Part shown: piece by piece, positions 28,206 through 37,236 of the stretch | Layout: the number at the start of each line of letters is the position of its first letter | Position numbering within the stretch: the stretch's first letter is position 1 | Translations under genes and position numbers: made by a program | The notes under the pieces: model-generated | The model's database searches: none | Told to the model about the DNA's origin: nothing | What the model saw: only the letters and a program-made list of their open reading frames with translations | Assembly: GCF_034087045.1 (NCBI RefSeq) | Contig: NZ_CP139247.1 | Location: forward strand, 7,528,001-7,592,000 | Direction: 5' to 3' | Source of the DNA: Chitinophaga sancti | GTDB taxonomy: Bacteria > Bacteroidota > Bacteroidia > Chitinophagales > Chitinophagaceae | DNA length: 64,000 nt

Positions 28206-28226
28206 ATTTGCAACATTGTTGTAAAT
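28206..28226. promoter_or_regulatory. 21-bp palindrome, candidate Fur/Zur-type operator 2
   Basis: ATTTGCAA-N5-TTGTAAAT, one mismatch from site 1, immediately upstream of paralogue B. Confidence 0.6.
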
Positions 28227-28228
28227 CA

Positions 28229-28585
28229 TTGCTACTCCTTCTTAGAAAATATCGTCTGCAATTCGCAGTTATATTACTTGGTCTGTATTGCTTCATCGCA
28301 ATGCCGGTTCAGGTCTGGCACAAACATGCCCATCCTGTAACAGGAAAAACCATTATTTCAAATAAGTCCGGAACGGCTATAATTTACACGAGTAAGAATT
28401 ATGTAAAGGATTGTAAAGTTTGTGCTCATCAATATTCAGGGTATTATGATGATCAACAACGGATCCAAATTGATCCTGTAGTATCCTATCTATTCCTGCG
28501 CGCGGTTATTACCCCGTTCCTGTCAGAGCTCCCCTCCTATGGTTTATTAAATAAAGGTCCCCCCTCTTTCGGTATTTCCATATAA
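28229..28585 (+). CDS. Small membrane protein with CxxCxH motif (paralogue B)
   Basis: About 119 residues from TTG at 28229; an upstream in-frame TTG at 28208 lies inside the palindromic operator and is less likely. N-terminal span FAVILLGLYCFIAMPVQVW, then HKHAH, CKVCAHQYS, a second hydrophobic stretch near the end and NKGPPSFG. Paralogous to the divergent gene at 27708. It precedes the TonB-dependent receptor by 100 bp and is probably co-transcribed with it, which fits a helper in metal or metallophore uptake. Function is inference. Confidence 0.7.
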   Translation: MLLLLRKYRLQFAVILLGLYCFIAMPVQVWHKHAHPVTGKTIISNKSGTAIIYTSKNYVKDCKVCAHQYSGYYDDQQRIQIDPVVSYLFLRAVITPFLSELPSYGLLNKGPPSFGISI

Positions 28586-28684
28586 ACCAATTATTGCTTC
28601 AAATTTTCAAAGGACTTCCTCTCCATTATCTGCGAGAAACAAGACCTATGTGAAACCATTATGTACCTATATTAACACACTAAA

Positions 28685-31042
28685 ATGATCCAACGACTAT
28701 TTTCGTTCATCATACTTCTTCTTATTTCAGGAAATATCTTTGCTCAACATGGAAAAATTCAGGGTCGGATCATAGGCCCGGATAAAAATCCATTGGCAGG
28801 TATTTCGATTAAACTGGAACCACACGGATCTGCTACGCAAACGGATGACAATGGTAATTTTGAATTCGGTAACATTCCTCGCGGCAGTTACGCCCTTATT
28901 GCCAGTGGCGTTGGATATCAGGCCAAAAGCAGCCAGGTTCAGATAAGCGATGGGAAGTTAATATTTCTAAGCCTTGAATTAGATATAGCAACGTCTACTT
29001 TGAAGGAAGTAAATATTAGTGCGGCCCAATCATTAGCTACTGCCAAAGTACTTACAAGAATGAATGTTCCCATGAGAGATATTCCTCAAAATATCCAGTC
29101 GGTCAACAGATCAGTCATTGATGACCAGCAGATTTTCCAACTCGACCAGGCTTTTAAAAATGTAGCTGGTATTACTTCCACCGACTATTACGGAGGTTTC
29201 AGTTCAAGGGGATATACATCCGGTGTTGGTGGGATCACTACCAACGGGATAAAAGGATCACCCTATCCCGAAGGACAAATTCCGTTACTTGGTAATATAG
29301 AAAGCATAGAAGTCATTCATGGGCCTAGCGCTATCCTTTTTGGCCCCGGGGGCATGGGCGGTAATATCAACCTGGTTACCAAACAACCTAGAAAAAATAC
29401 AGTTGTAAATGCTTCTGTCGGTGCAGGTTCTTTTGACCTCATCCGGGCACAGGCAGATGTAAGTGGTAGCATTAACAAAAAAAAGAGCCTGTATTTTCTA
29501 GCGGGTGCCGCTTTGCAGAATGGAGGTAGTTTTACACGAGATTTTGACCGGAGAAATATACAGGTATATGGTGCTGTTAAATGGGAAATTGCGCCCCGCA
29601 CTACCTGGCAGATCAATGGCAATTATATAAACGATGATGTAAGCAATAATTATCAACCCCGCGTTCCTATTTATAACAGCCCTGATAAAGACAGCATATT
29701 CCTTGTACCCCACGACTTTAATCCAGGAAAAGACAGCCGTTACAAAGGCAATAATATTCAGGCTCAATCCATCATGGAGCATAGCTTTTCAGACGATTGG
29801 AAAATTGGATTCCTGGTTGCCTATAACGAAGCAAGAGCAAATCGCAGACAATACACAGCCGCTGGCTTTGTAAATAAAATTGATAATACAGTGAGCCGCT
29901 CTTACACGTGGCAAAACATCAACTCTCCACAAACATCGATCAATCTTTATGGTGTTGGAAAGTTAAATACCTGGGGAATTCATCACCAATTTGCGATGGG
30001 TGGAGATGCTGTCCTTACCCGTAATAATTATCCTGATGGCATTACTCAATATTCAGCGTCAAAATTGTCCGTATTTTCTGCTGATGAGCAAACACATTAT
30101 GACAGTACCGGAAATATAGTATATGCTAATACTTCCTTTGAGAAATTCACGTATAATATTCTGGGGGCGTATATATTGGATCAGATTGTGATTTTACCAA
30201 AACTAAAATCCCTTGTAGGATTAAGATATAACAACTATTTCCGCCGTTATCTTGCACTGAAGCAGGATGGTTCCATCTTATACGATGAAAAGCCGGAGCG
30301 TACTGAAAATTTCTCTCCCCGTCTTGGACTTGTCTACCAGCCTGTTAATACCGTCTCAGTTTATGTTGACTATAATGAGGGTTTTTCACCACAATATGGT
30401 AACTACGCTGAAAGCGGTGGCCCTTTTGATCCGGAGACCTCCAAACAGTATGAACTTGGAATAAAAGGGGAATTTTTCCATAGCACACTCCTTCCCTTCG
30501 TGACGGTTTATCAAAGCACTAAGAAAAATGTATTGCAGGCAGCACCACGCGATGGTTTTCCAAATTGGCGCGAAGCCATTGGAGCAGTTCAAAGCCGTGG
30601 TGTTGAACTGGGTGTGACAGGAACCGTATTCTCAAACCTGTTTATCAATTTAAATTATAATTATAACAGTACAAAAATCACCGAAAGCAAGAAACCAGAA
30701 GAGATTGGACAGATTCCTGCCAACTCACCGAAAAACTCATCTAATGGTTGGTTAAAATACTCCTTCCGTAATGGTCGGCTGAAAGGGTTATTCATCGGAG
30801 GTGGATTTCAGAATGTAGCCAACCGCTATTTCAGTGCTAAAAAGGTAGGAGCCACCGTATTGCAAATGCCATCTTATACTTTGTTTGATGCATTGATTGG
30901 ATACCGGTATAAGCAATACAGTCTGCAGGTAAATGGAAACAACCTCGGTGATAAACGATATGCAGTCAGTGGGATTACGAACTCCTACACTCCGGGCATG
31001 CCGCGCAATCTGCTTGCCACCCTTAGTTGTTCATTTCGATAA
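28685..31042 (+). CDS. TonB-dependent siderophore-type receptor
   Basis: 785 residues: signal MIQRLFSFIILLLISGNIFAQ, a carboxypeptidase-regulatory-like beta-sandwich (about 25-105), plug (VPMRDIPQNIQSVNRSVIDDQ; GFSSRGYTSGVGGITTNG; IEVIHGPSAILFGPGGMGGNINLVTKQP) and a 22-strand barrel ending in an aromatic residue (LLATLSCSFR). The DIPQNIQ... and GFSSRG plug motifs are those of FhuA/FpvA-like siderophore receptors rather than SusC. The gene follows paralogue B and precedes an ABC-2 transporter. Likely imports a ferric or other metal chelate. Confidence 0.92.
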   Translation: MIQRLFSFIILLLISGNIFAQHGKIQGRIIGPDKNPLAGISIKLEPHGSATQTDDNGNFEFGNIPRGSYALIASGVGYQAKSSQVQISDGKLIFLSLELDIATSTLKEVNISAAQSLATAKVLTRMNVPMRDIPQNIQSVNRSVIDDQQIFQLDQAFKNVAGITSTDYYGGFSSRGYTSGVGGITTNGIKGSPYPEGQIPLLGNIESIEVIHGPSAILFGPGGMGGNINLVTKQPRKNTVVNASVGAGSFDLIRAQADVSGSINKKKSLYFLAGAALQNGGSFTRDFDRRNIQVYGAVKWEIAPRTTWQINGNYINDDVSNNYQPRVPIYNSPDKDSIFLVPHDFNPGKDSRYKGNNIQAQSIMEHSFSDDWKIGFLVAYNEARANRRQYTAAGFVNKIDNTVSRSYTWQNINSPQTSINLYGVGKLNTWGIHHQFAMGGDAVLTRNNYPDGITQYSASKLSVFSADEQTHYDSTGNIVYANTSFEKFTYNILGAYILDQIVILPKLKSLVGLRYNNYFRRYLALKQDGSILYDEKPERTENFSPRLGLVYQPVNTVSVYVDYNEGFSPQYGNYAESGGPFDPETSKQYELGIKGEFFHSTLLPFVTVYQSTKKNVLQAAPRDGFPNWREAIGAVQSRGVELGVTGTVFSNLFINLNYNYNSTKITESKKPEEIGQIPANSPKNSSNGWLKYSFRNGRLKGLFIGGGFQNVANRYFSAKKVGATVLQMPSYTLFDALIGYRYKQYSLQVNGNNLGDKRYAVSGITNSYTPGMPRNLLATLSCSFR

Positions 31043-31053
31043 ATGGTGCTATC

Positions 31054-32475
31054 ATGATAACAAGAAATTCAGTATTGACAATTATTAAAAAGGAATATCT
31101 CTCTGCCATTCGTGATAAAATTGTTTTGGTACTTGCCTGCATTGCATGGCTTCTAATAGGATTTGGCGCATTTACCGGATGGCTGCATTTGAAAAAAAGT
31201 GAAATACAGAAACAACGGGCAGCCTCCCTGTTTCAGCAAGAATGGGAAGAACAGCATGCTAATCCCCATTCCGCAGCCCATTTTGGAACCTATCTTTTTA
31301 AACCGGGCTCTTTACTGAGCATGTACGATAACGGGTTGAATAATTATCTTGGTAACAGCTACCGGGTGGAGGCACACATTCAACATGAGGTAAATCAGTC
31401 GGAAGCCGAGGCCTCCGATAGTCAACTTAGGTTTGGAGAATTGTCTGTTGCCCTGGTGTTCCAGCTGCTGATACCGCTATTAATTTTACTGATTACTTTC
31501 AACACTATTACCCATGAGCGGGAAGGAAATACACTCCGCGTATTATTGATCCAGGGTATAAGGCCCTCTCAAATTGTGTGGGGAAAAATTCTGGGTATTT
31601 ACACCATTATACTTACTGTAATTTTTCCAGCACTATTATTAATGGCTTCCCCTTTCCTGTTTAAAATGCCAGGCAAAGATATCCTCCTTCGATTCCTGCT
31701 GTTCTCATTAAGTTACCTGTTGTTTTTCTTTATCGTTGTTTGTATAGGTGTTATTATTTCAACATGGAATAAAACATCTAATGGAGCGCTCGTAACAGCG
31801 CTCGGTTGCTGGCTGTTTTGGGCTGTACTAATGCCAAGGGGTGTGGCCCGTCTTATTGATGCTTCTGATCCCTTACCCTCCCGGTATGAACTGAGCCGTA
31901 ATATCACCCGTGGAAATCAGTTGGGCATGGGAAACGATGGCTCCTCGCTTGAACGGTATAAAAAATATATGGAACAAACGCTCAAAAAATATGGCGTTGA
32001 TAGCGCCTCTCAACTTCCTATAAATTTTGATGGCTTGTCAATGCAATATGGGGAAGATTATAATGCAAAGGTATACGAACGTTACGCCGGAAATGTAGAA
32101 TCGATCATTAAAAAGCAACAATTCCATATGGAACAGGTAGGTCTGCTTAATCCATTTATGGCTATACAACAGTTTTCAATGGGAGTAACAGGCACTGATT
32201 ATTTTCATCATCTTTATTTTCATCACCATGCAAAAAAATACCGCGACAATTTTATCCGAACATTAAATATGGAACTTGCCAATAGTGGTTCTAAATATCT
32301 TTCATACAATTACAAAGTAGGTCCTGATTTCTTCAAAAAGATGAAAACCTTCAGCTACACCCCACCGGCCTTTGAAAACGCAATATGCTGGCATATTTGG
32401 GCTATGATATCCTTATTACTTTGGCTGGTCATTTTAATAATAATAATTCCTCTTGTAGCAAAGAGATTAAAATAA
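31054..32475 (+). CDS. ABC-2 type permease (DUF3526-like) 1
   Basis: About 473 residues from ATG 31054 (the ORF is open 9 codons further upstream, inside the receptor's 3' end). Membrane spans at about 15-40, then a long periplasmic loop and five C-terminal half spans (LIPLLILLITFNTITHEREGNTLRVLL; LLLMASPFLF; LLFSLSYLLFFFIVVCIGVII). The HEREGNTLRVLLIQG motif is typical of NosY/ABC-2 permeases. Works with the second permease and the ATPase downstream. Substrate unknown; neighbours suggest peptide export, immunity or metal handling. Confidence 0.85.
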   Translation: MITRNSVLTIIKKEYLSAIRDKIVLVLACIAWLLIGFGAFTGWLHLKKSEIQKQRAASLFQQEWEEQHANPHSAAHFGTYLFKPGSLLSMYDNGLNNYLGNSYRVEAHIQHEVNQSEAEASDSQLRFGELSVALVFQLLIPLLILLITFNTITHEREGNTLRVLLIQGIRPSQIVWGKILGIYTIILTVIFPALLLMASPFLFKMPGKDILLRFLLFSLSYLLFFFIVVCIGVIISTWNKTSNGALVTALGCWLFWAVLMPRGVARLIDASDPLPSRYELSRNITRGNQLGMGNDGSSLERYKKYMEQTLKKYGVDSASQLPINFDGLSMQYGEDYNAKVYERYAGNVESIIKKQQFHMEQVGLLNPFMAIQQFSMGVTGTDYFHHLYFHHHAKKYRDNFIRTLNMELANSGSKYLSYNYKVGPDFFKKMKTFSYTPPAFENAICWHIWAMISLLLWLVILIIIIPLVAKRLK

Positions 32476-32480
32476 TAAAC

Positions 32481-33920
32481 ATGGATCTGTTAAAAACTAT
32501 TTGTCGTCATGAATGGCGCCAGCTATGCAGACAACGCTGGATGCTGAGCGGTCTGATACTGTTTATTTTTATCGCATTGCTCGCAATAGGAGTTGGTAAC
32601 CAGGCGGTGCATTCAAAGTTTACTCAGATTGATAGTATGAAGGTCAGTTTTGATCAGGATATCCGCAATACAATCCAAAAGTTGGGGGACACTTCAACGC
32701 CGAAAGGAAAAGGAGAAGCAAAAAATGCTGGTCTGGCAGCAATGATTAATTACCGGCTTTCACCAACTGCAATAAAAAAACCGCTGCCACTGTCTGCCCT
32801 ATCCCTGGGACTTATGGATGTTCAACCATGGTATCAGCAGATAAAGTTCACCAGAAATTTTAATGATCAGAACTGGGCGCCTATAACAAATCCAATGATG
32901 ATGCTGGCAGGTAATTTCGATTATAGCTTTGTATTAGTGTATTTATTGCCCATGCTAGTCCTTTCTTTCTGCTATTCTATATATTCAGCTGAAGTAGAAG
33001 CAGGCACATTGTCATTGCTTGCTATACAAGGAAGCAATGTAAAACTGGTAATACGGTTAAAGCTATTGTTCCGGTTCCTTTTATTAGGTTCTATCTTGAC
33101 ACTTTTGAATATAATCGGGTTTCTACTTGTAATACATAAGACGGACTACACATTAGGAATGCTAATTGGATGGATGTTGATTACCTGGCTTTATCTATTC
33201 TTTTGGATTGCAATTGCATATCTGGCGCTGTCCCTAAAAAAAGCAGCCATGGTTACAGCACTATATCTGGCTTCCACCTGGCTTCTGCTACTGATTGTTA
33301 TTCCCTCTGTTGTTAATAGTTATATTCAGGTGAAATACCCTTTACCATTACAGGATGAGATTGCATCATTTCGAAGACATCAGTCAGAAGAAATATGGGC
33401 CGGTTCGCCAAAACTATTATCAGATAGTTTTAACAGATATAATCCTCAATATGCATCCAGTATTAATCCAGCAAAGGATACGCTTCCCCATAGTCTCCGT
33501 TATGTAGCAGGATATTACTATTTGCTCGAACGCCGCATGAATAGGAAAATGAAACCTTTTAATCAACAGGTTGATCTGCGAAATCGGACTGCACAAAAAC
33601 TATTGCGATGGAATCCGGTTTTTTTATGCGAATCAGGATTAAATACAATCAGTGGGAATCAACTATACGCTTTCCAGGACTTCAATGAACAGGCAAACAA
33701 ATATCAGTTGCAATGGCAAGGCTTTTTATATCCTTTTCATTTTGCGGAAAAGAGGTTAACATCTGCTGATTTATCTGTCATTCCTGTTTTTAACTACAGG
33801 CCTCCAATAGTATTTGATATCAATGTTATCCTTGCTATAGTATATATTTTCATGCTTTCCTGTATAATACTGGTAATGGCAGTACTCATCGAAAGAAAAC
33901 ATTCTTTTATCAAGCTGTAA
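32481..33920 (+). CDS. ABC-2 type permease (DUF3526-like) 2
   Basis: About 479 residues from ATG 32481, 5 bp after the first permease stop. Same architecture: N-terminal span (SGLILFIFIALLAIGVG), long external domain, then C-terminal spans (LVYLLPMLVLSFCYSIYSAEVEAGTLSLLAIQGSN; LLLLIVIPSVV; VILAIVYIFMLSCIILVM). Pairs with the upstream permease as a heterodimeric membrane part. Confidence 0.85.
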   Translation: MDLLKTICRHEWRQLCRQRWMLSGLILFIFIALLAIGVGNQAVHSKFTQIDSMKVSFDQDIRNTIQKLGDTSTPKGKGEAKNAGLAAMINYRLSPTAIKKPLPLSALSLGLMDVQPWYQQIKFTRNFNDQNWAPITNPMMMLAGNFDYSFVLVYLLPMLVLSFCYSIYSAEVEAGTLSLLAIQGSNVKLVIRLKLLFRFLLLGSILTLLNIIGFLLVIHKTDYTLGMLIGWMLITWLYLFFWIAIAYLALSLKKAAMVTALYLASTWLLLLIVIPSVVNSYIQVKYPLPLQDEIASFRRHQSEEIWAGSPKLLSDSFNRYNPQYASSINPAKDTLPHSLRYVAGYYYLLERRMNRKMKPFNQQVDLRNRTAQKLLRWNPVFLCESGLNTISGNQLYAFQDFNEQANKYQLQWQGFLYPFHFAEKRLTSADLSVIPVFNYRPPIVFDINVILAIVYIFMLSCIILVMAVLIERKHSFIKL

Positions 33921-33932
33921 AAAATATTTGTT

Positions 33933-34637
33933 ATGGTACATGCATTAGAAGCCGTTCAGTTAACTAAAAAGTATAATGAATACACGGCGTTGAATAACCT
34001 TAATCTTCAAATAGAACCCGGAGAGATCTTTTGTTTGTTAGGGCAAAATGGAGCGGGAAAAACAACTACTATAAATTTATTCCTTGGATTTGCAGAAGCT
34101 ACCGCTGGTAGTGCATTAATTAAAGGAATAAAAGTTACTCCCGATACTGCTAAGATAAGGAGACACATTGCTTATATCCCGGAAATAGTTCAACTGTACG
34201 GTAATTTAAGTGGAGTTGAAAATCTTGACTTCTTTAGCAGACTGGCTGGCTTCCGTTACTCAGGCGACTCATTAAAAAGTTTTTTAAATAATGCAGGATT
34301 ACAGGAAAAAGCACACCGGGAAAGACTTTCAACCTATTCTAAAGGTATGCGGCAAAAAGTTGGGATTGCCATTGCGCTGTCTAAGAACGCAGAGATTATA
34401 CTGATGGATGAACCTACCAGTGGCTTAGACCCTAAAGCCACTGATGAATTCACTCAAATATGTAAAGAGTTGGCCAAAGAAGGCAGATCTATTTTGATGG
34501 CAACCCATGATATTTTCAATGCAGTAAATGTAGGTTCCAGAATAGGGATCATGAAACAGGGAAATCTTGTACACGTACTAAATACTAAAGACATTACTGC
34601 CAATGAATTACAGAAACTTTACCTTGAAATGATTTAA
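33933..34637 (+). CDS. ABC transporter ATP-binding protein
   Basis: 234 residues: Walker A LLGQNGAGKTTTIN, Q-loop YIPEIVQLYG, signature YSKGMRQKVGIA, Walker B IILMDEPTSGLDP, H-loop MATHDIF. NosF/CcmA-like. Starts 12 bp after the second permease. Together the three genes form an ABC-2 exporter. Confidence 0.93.
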   Translation: MVHALEAVQLTKKYNEYTALNNLNLQIEPGEIFCLLGQNGAGKTTTINLFLGFAEATAGSALIKGIKVTPDTAKIRRHIAYIPEIVQLYGNLSGVENLDFFSRLAGFRYSGDSLKSFLNNAGLQEKAHRERLSTYSKGMRQKVGIAIALSKNAEIILMDEPTSGLDPKATDEFTQICKELAKEGRSILMATHDIFNAVNVGSRIGIMKQGNLVHVLNTKDITANELQKLYLEMI

Positions 34638-34660
34638 AGAAAAATCCATATAAGTCATTT

Positions 34661-34876
34661 ATGGACAAAACAATGGTGAAATATGAAATCACGAAGATGC
34701 TTTTTATAATTGCAATGGTGATGTACTTGCTTTATTCATCAAAATTAAATGCTCAGTTTCTAAGTAGGAAGCAATCAATTATGGATAATGCAAAAAACCA
34801 GATAAACGATGGATTAAAGGAAGCAAGTAGAATAGGCTGCACTATATTCGCTCATTTTGGCCTAAATACCCCCTAA
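34661..34876 (+). CDS. Small secreted protein of unknown function, possibly truncated
   Basis: 71 residues with a signal-like segment (MLFIIAMVMYLLYSSKLNAQ) and a short hydrophilic tail containing one Cys. It follows the ATPase by 23 bp. No family recognised. It could be the 5' remnant of a longer exported protein. Confidence 0.45.
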   Translation: MDKTMVKYEITKMLFIIAMVMYLLYSSKLNAQFLSRKQSIMDNAKNQINDGLKEASRIGCTIFAHFGLNTP

Positions 34877-34938
34877 ATCAACCCAATCCTACATAATCTG
34901 GTTCGAGGTTACGATACCTGGGGCCGCATAGTAACATC

Positions 34939-34974
34939 AAAAGGCTGTTAAATCATTGATTTTAACAGCCTTTT
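34939..34974. terminator. Terminator of the receptor/ABC operon
   Basis: AAAAGGCTGTTAAA, an 8-nt loop, and the complementary TTTAACAGCCTTTT. The rest of 34877-35114 holds nothing recognisable. Confidence 0.75.
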
Positions 34975-35114
34975 CTGTTTTGAATCCGCTCTTTAATGTT
35001 ACTACTATTTTCTTTGCTTCCGTAAGTACACTTCAAAGCGCTGCTACTTCTTAAATAAGGACTCCCTATTTCTTCAAGAATTTATTTTCATCAATTCTGT
35101 TTATAGATTTCCTC

Positions 35115-35849
35115 TTAAAGCATCGTTAGTAATTGGCTGGTGATAATTCCTGTTAGAATAGCAATAAAAAAGCTAAGGAATGTTCCGATTACTACATATT
35201 CAGTGAGTTTTGTTTCTTTGGGTTCTTTTAAATCACCAAATCTGAATACAGATTTTGCCGCTAGTAAAAAACCAACTCCTTCCCATTTTCCTAATAGGAT
35301 GAAGATCAGAATCAATAGCCTTTCAAGAAACCCAATCCATTCACCTGCATTTTTTAAAGATTCAAGTACGCCAATTGTGTGTGAACTGGAATTGGTACTA
35401 ACACCTGGTGCCCATTTTGAGATTGCAAATTTGGTAATGAGGGATGCTGGTTTTAATACGAATAGAATAGCGGTACTAATTATAAGTGTTCCAGGGGTAG
35501 CTATAGCAATATAACTCCACGATACTTTTTCATGGAAAGACCATACGCAAAATAAAACGACTAAATGCGCGAGTTGATCTATAAAAAACCATGCTCTCTG
35601 GGTAGTGGGCTTTTGATATTGCAATTTTATCGCATCAATAAGTAAGTGCAAAATGCTAATTACTAATGCCACTCCCCACAAACCCAAATCCCAGGTCACT
35701 AATATAATAAGTATAAAATGTATGAATACGTGGACGTATAAATAGGGAGAACGCCATTTCTTTAACTCTTTACTGGCCAACCATTTGCTGCTTTGCAAAA
35801 AAAAGTCGCCAAGAATATGAGCTAAAAAGAATTGAAGTAGCAAGATCAT
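35115..35849 (-). CDS. DUF3307 family membrane protein
   Basis: About 244 residues from ATG 35849 (1 bp after the satD stop); an ATG at 35882 would overlap satD by 32 bp. The family signature LLQFFLAHILGDFFLQSSKW opens the protein, with HVFIHFILIIL and LLIDAIKL spans following, six or more membrane segments in all. Function is unknown, but DUF3307 genes are regularly found beside satD-like genes, as here. Confidence 0.85.
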   Translation of the reverse strand: MILLLQFFLAHILGDFFLQSSKWLASKELKKWRSPYLYVHVFIHFILIILVTWDLGLWGVALVISILHLLIDAIKLQYQKPTTQRAWFFIDQLAHLVVLFCVWSFHEKVSWSYIAIATPGTLIISTAILFVLKPASLITKFAISKWAPGVSTNSSSHTIGVLESLKNAGEWIGFLERLLILIFILLGKWEGVGFLLAAKSVFRFGDLKEPKETKLTEYVVIGTFLSFFIAILTGIITSQLLTML

Positions 35850-35850
35850 A

Positions 35851-36465
35851 TCAATTGATTTTTTCTGTGATGTTTTTTTCATAAAAGGAGACCAAATCCA
35901 TTATTTCATCATAATGTGCTCGTTTCTGTGCCTCACTAATTGTGGATTGTGTTCGTTCCATTTTATCACCGAGTTCTTTTTGTGATAGTGTGCGGTTAGC
36001 AATTGATACTGCCACTATTTGTGCAGTAGCCGTACTCCATTTATCAAGTACTATTGATGCCAGACGAAACATTAAGTTCAGTTCATCATCCAACTGTGTC
36101 CAGGGACTTTTGATAGCAAGATTTTGCTTTAATTTTTTAAGCTCTTCAAATGTTTCTCCCGAATTAATAAATGCTTCTCCATTGGCTTCAGTTATCTTTT
36201 TAGCATCATAGTTTTTGTGCCCTATTCCTATTCCCATTCTCACATCCAATTTCTCTATAGATTTAATACAGGCCTTGATGCGAACTGCAGCTAACAGGGC
36301 ATATTGAGGTTGGGTTATTTCTAACTGAAAGCTATCTCCTCTGTATATCTCCCACGTTTTGGGGGTTTTACCCCACTCTTTCATAAGATCCTTTAAAGGA
36401 TTTAACCAAATAACCGGATCAACTTTCCTCGAATTGATAATATCTCCTGTAATAATACTAGTCAT
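35851..36465 (-). CDS. satD: SatD family protein
   Basis: 204 residues. N-terminal SatD motifs ITGDIINSRK, WEIYRGDSFQLEI and MGIGIGHK (partly cyclase-like alpha/beta fold), and a C-terminal HTH (NRTLSQKELGDKMERTQSTISEAQKRAHYD). SatD was named in the streptococcal secretion and acid-tolerance operon; biochemical role unclear. The HTH suggests DNA binding. Upstream are several ATATCG/CGATAT half sites and a 52-bp palindrome, candidates for autoregulation. Confidence 0.85.
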   Translation of the reverse strand: MTSIITGDIINSRKVDPVIWLNPLKDLMKEWGKTPKTWEIYRGDSFQLEITQPQYALLAAVRIKACIKSIEKLDVRMGIGIGHKNYDAKKITEANGEAFINSGETFEELKKLKQNLAIKSPWTQLDDELNLMFRLASIVLDKWSTATAQIVAVSIANRTLSQKELGDKMERTQSTISEAQKRAHYDEIMDLVSFYEKNITEKIN

Positions 36466-36474
36466 ATTTCAAAT

Positions 36475-36592
36475 ATCGTTTATTGAGCCGATATTTCAAA
36501 ATATCGTCAATTCAACCGATATAATGATTATTGAATGGATTTTATCGGTACTAAAAGCGATAATTTGAATTATCGCTTTTAGTACCGATAAA
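36475..36592. promoter_or_regulatory. satD upstream operator cluster with a 52-bp perfect palindrome
   Basis: A perfect inverted repeat has 25-bp arms 36541-36565 and 36568-36592 around TG. Between it and satD are CGATATTT-CA-AAATATCG (about 36489-36506) and further ATATCG/CGATAT half sites at 36476 and 36517. The large palindrome holds CGATAAT/ATTATCG near its centre and ATCGGTAC/GTACCGAT outside. It could be operator DNA, a terminator for rightward transcription or both. Confidence 0.65.
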
Positions 36593-36777
36593 TGTATTTA
36601 ATTAAGCTTTTACTCCTAAATATCAGTCTCGTCAGAGGTTAAGATAGCTGGAACTCTTTATTCTTATGGCGACACAAGGGCTCTTGCTTTGTCTGACTAT
36701 ACATGGTAGTTATCACATTTGCTTCTAACCCTTTTCCTGATATAATTAACAGGACAATGCCCAATAAAGAACGAACA
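36593..36777. other. Short empty spacer
   Basis: No ORF or structured element seen. Confidence 0.5.
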
Positions 36778-37134
36778 TTATTTCCCGACAATTTTCTTTC
36801 GGTGTACTACTCCCCAATCTGCAAGATTACTGATAGTGGTTTGTAGCGTATTGCCATGTTCCGTAAGTTCATATTGAACCGTTATGGGTTGTGTGTTTAA
36901 AATGGTTCGTTTTACCAACTCATTTAATTCTAATTCCTTTAATTCTTTGCTCAACATTCTGTTGGAAATTCCGTCTACATCATTCAAAATATCGGAAAAC
37001 CGTCTTTTACCATAACAGCAAATAGACGAAATAATAGCAATCTTCCATTTCCCGTTGAGCACGTCCATTGCATCCTGAACAGCTCTCATTCTTTTCTTTT
37101 GTTCCTTTTGGAACTCTTCTATTTTACATCCCAT
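36778..37134 (-). CDS. HxlR family winged-helix regulator
   Basis: 118 residues: AMDVLNGKWKIAIISSICCYGKRRFSDILNDVDGISNRMLSKELKELE is the HxlR signature with the Cys pair near the DNA-binding helix, and YELTEHGNTL forms the wing. Divergent from the SDR gene at 37237 with a 102-bp shared region that contains GTTACT direct repeats. Such pairs usually have the regulator control the adjacent oxidoreductase in response to electrophiles. Confidence 0.92.
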   Translation of the reverse strand: MGCKIEEFQKEQKKRMRAVQDAMDVLNGKWKIAIISSICCYGKRRFSDILNDVDGISNRMLSKELKELELNELVKRTILNTQPITVQYELTEHGNTLQTTISNLADWGVVHRKKIVGK

Positions 37135-37203
37135 TGTTACTTGGTTACACCCATGTTACTGTTACTTTTCAGCACAAAGTTACTAAAAAGAACTTAGGTA
37201 GTC

Positions 37204-37211
37204 TACCTTTG
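37204..37211 (+). promoter_or_regulatory. -7 element for the SDR gene
   Basis: TACCTTTG matches TAnnTTTG 25 bp before the ATG; repeated GTTACT words at 37136-37190 are candidate HxlR sites. Confidence 0.5.
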
Positions 37212-37236
37212 ACACTCAATCAATAAAAACGAAATA

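Noticed and set aside
28208..28228. TTG start of CxxCxH paralogue B inside the palindrome
   Set aside because: The start codon would lie within the operator; the next in-frame TTG at 28229 aligns better with the paralogue.
34895..34930. tRNA-like 3' end (GGTTCGAGG ... GGGGCCGCA)
   Set aside because: The T stem does not pair and there is no acceptor partner upstream.
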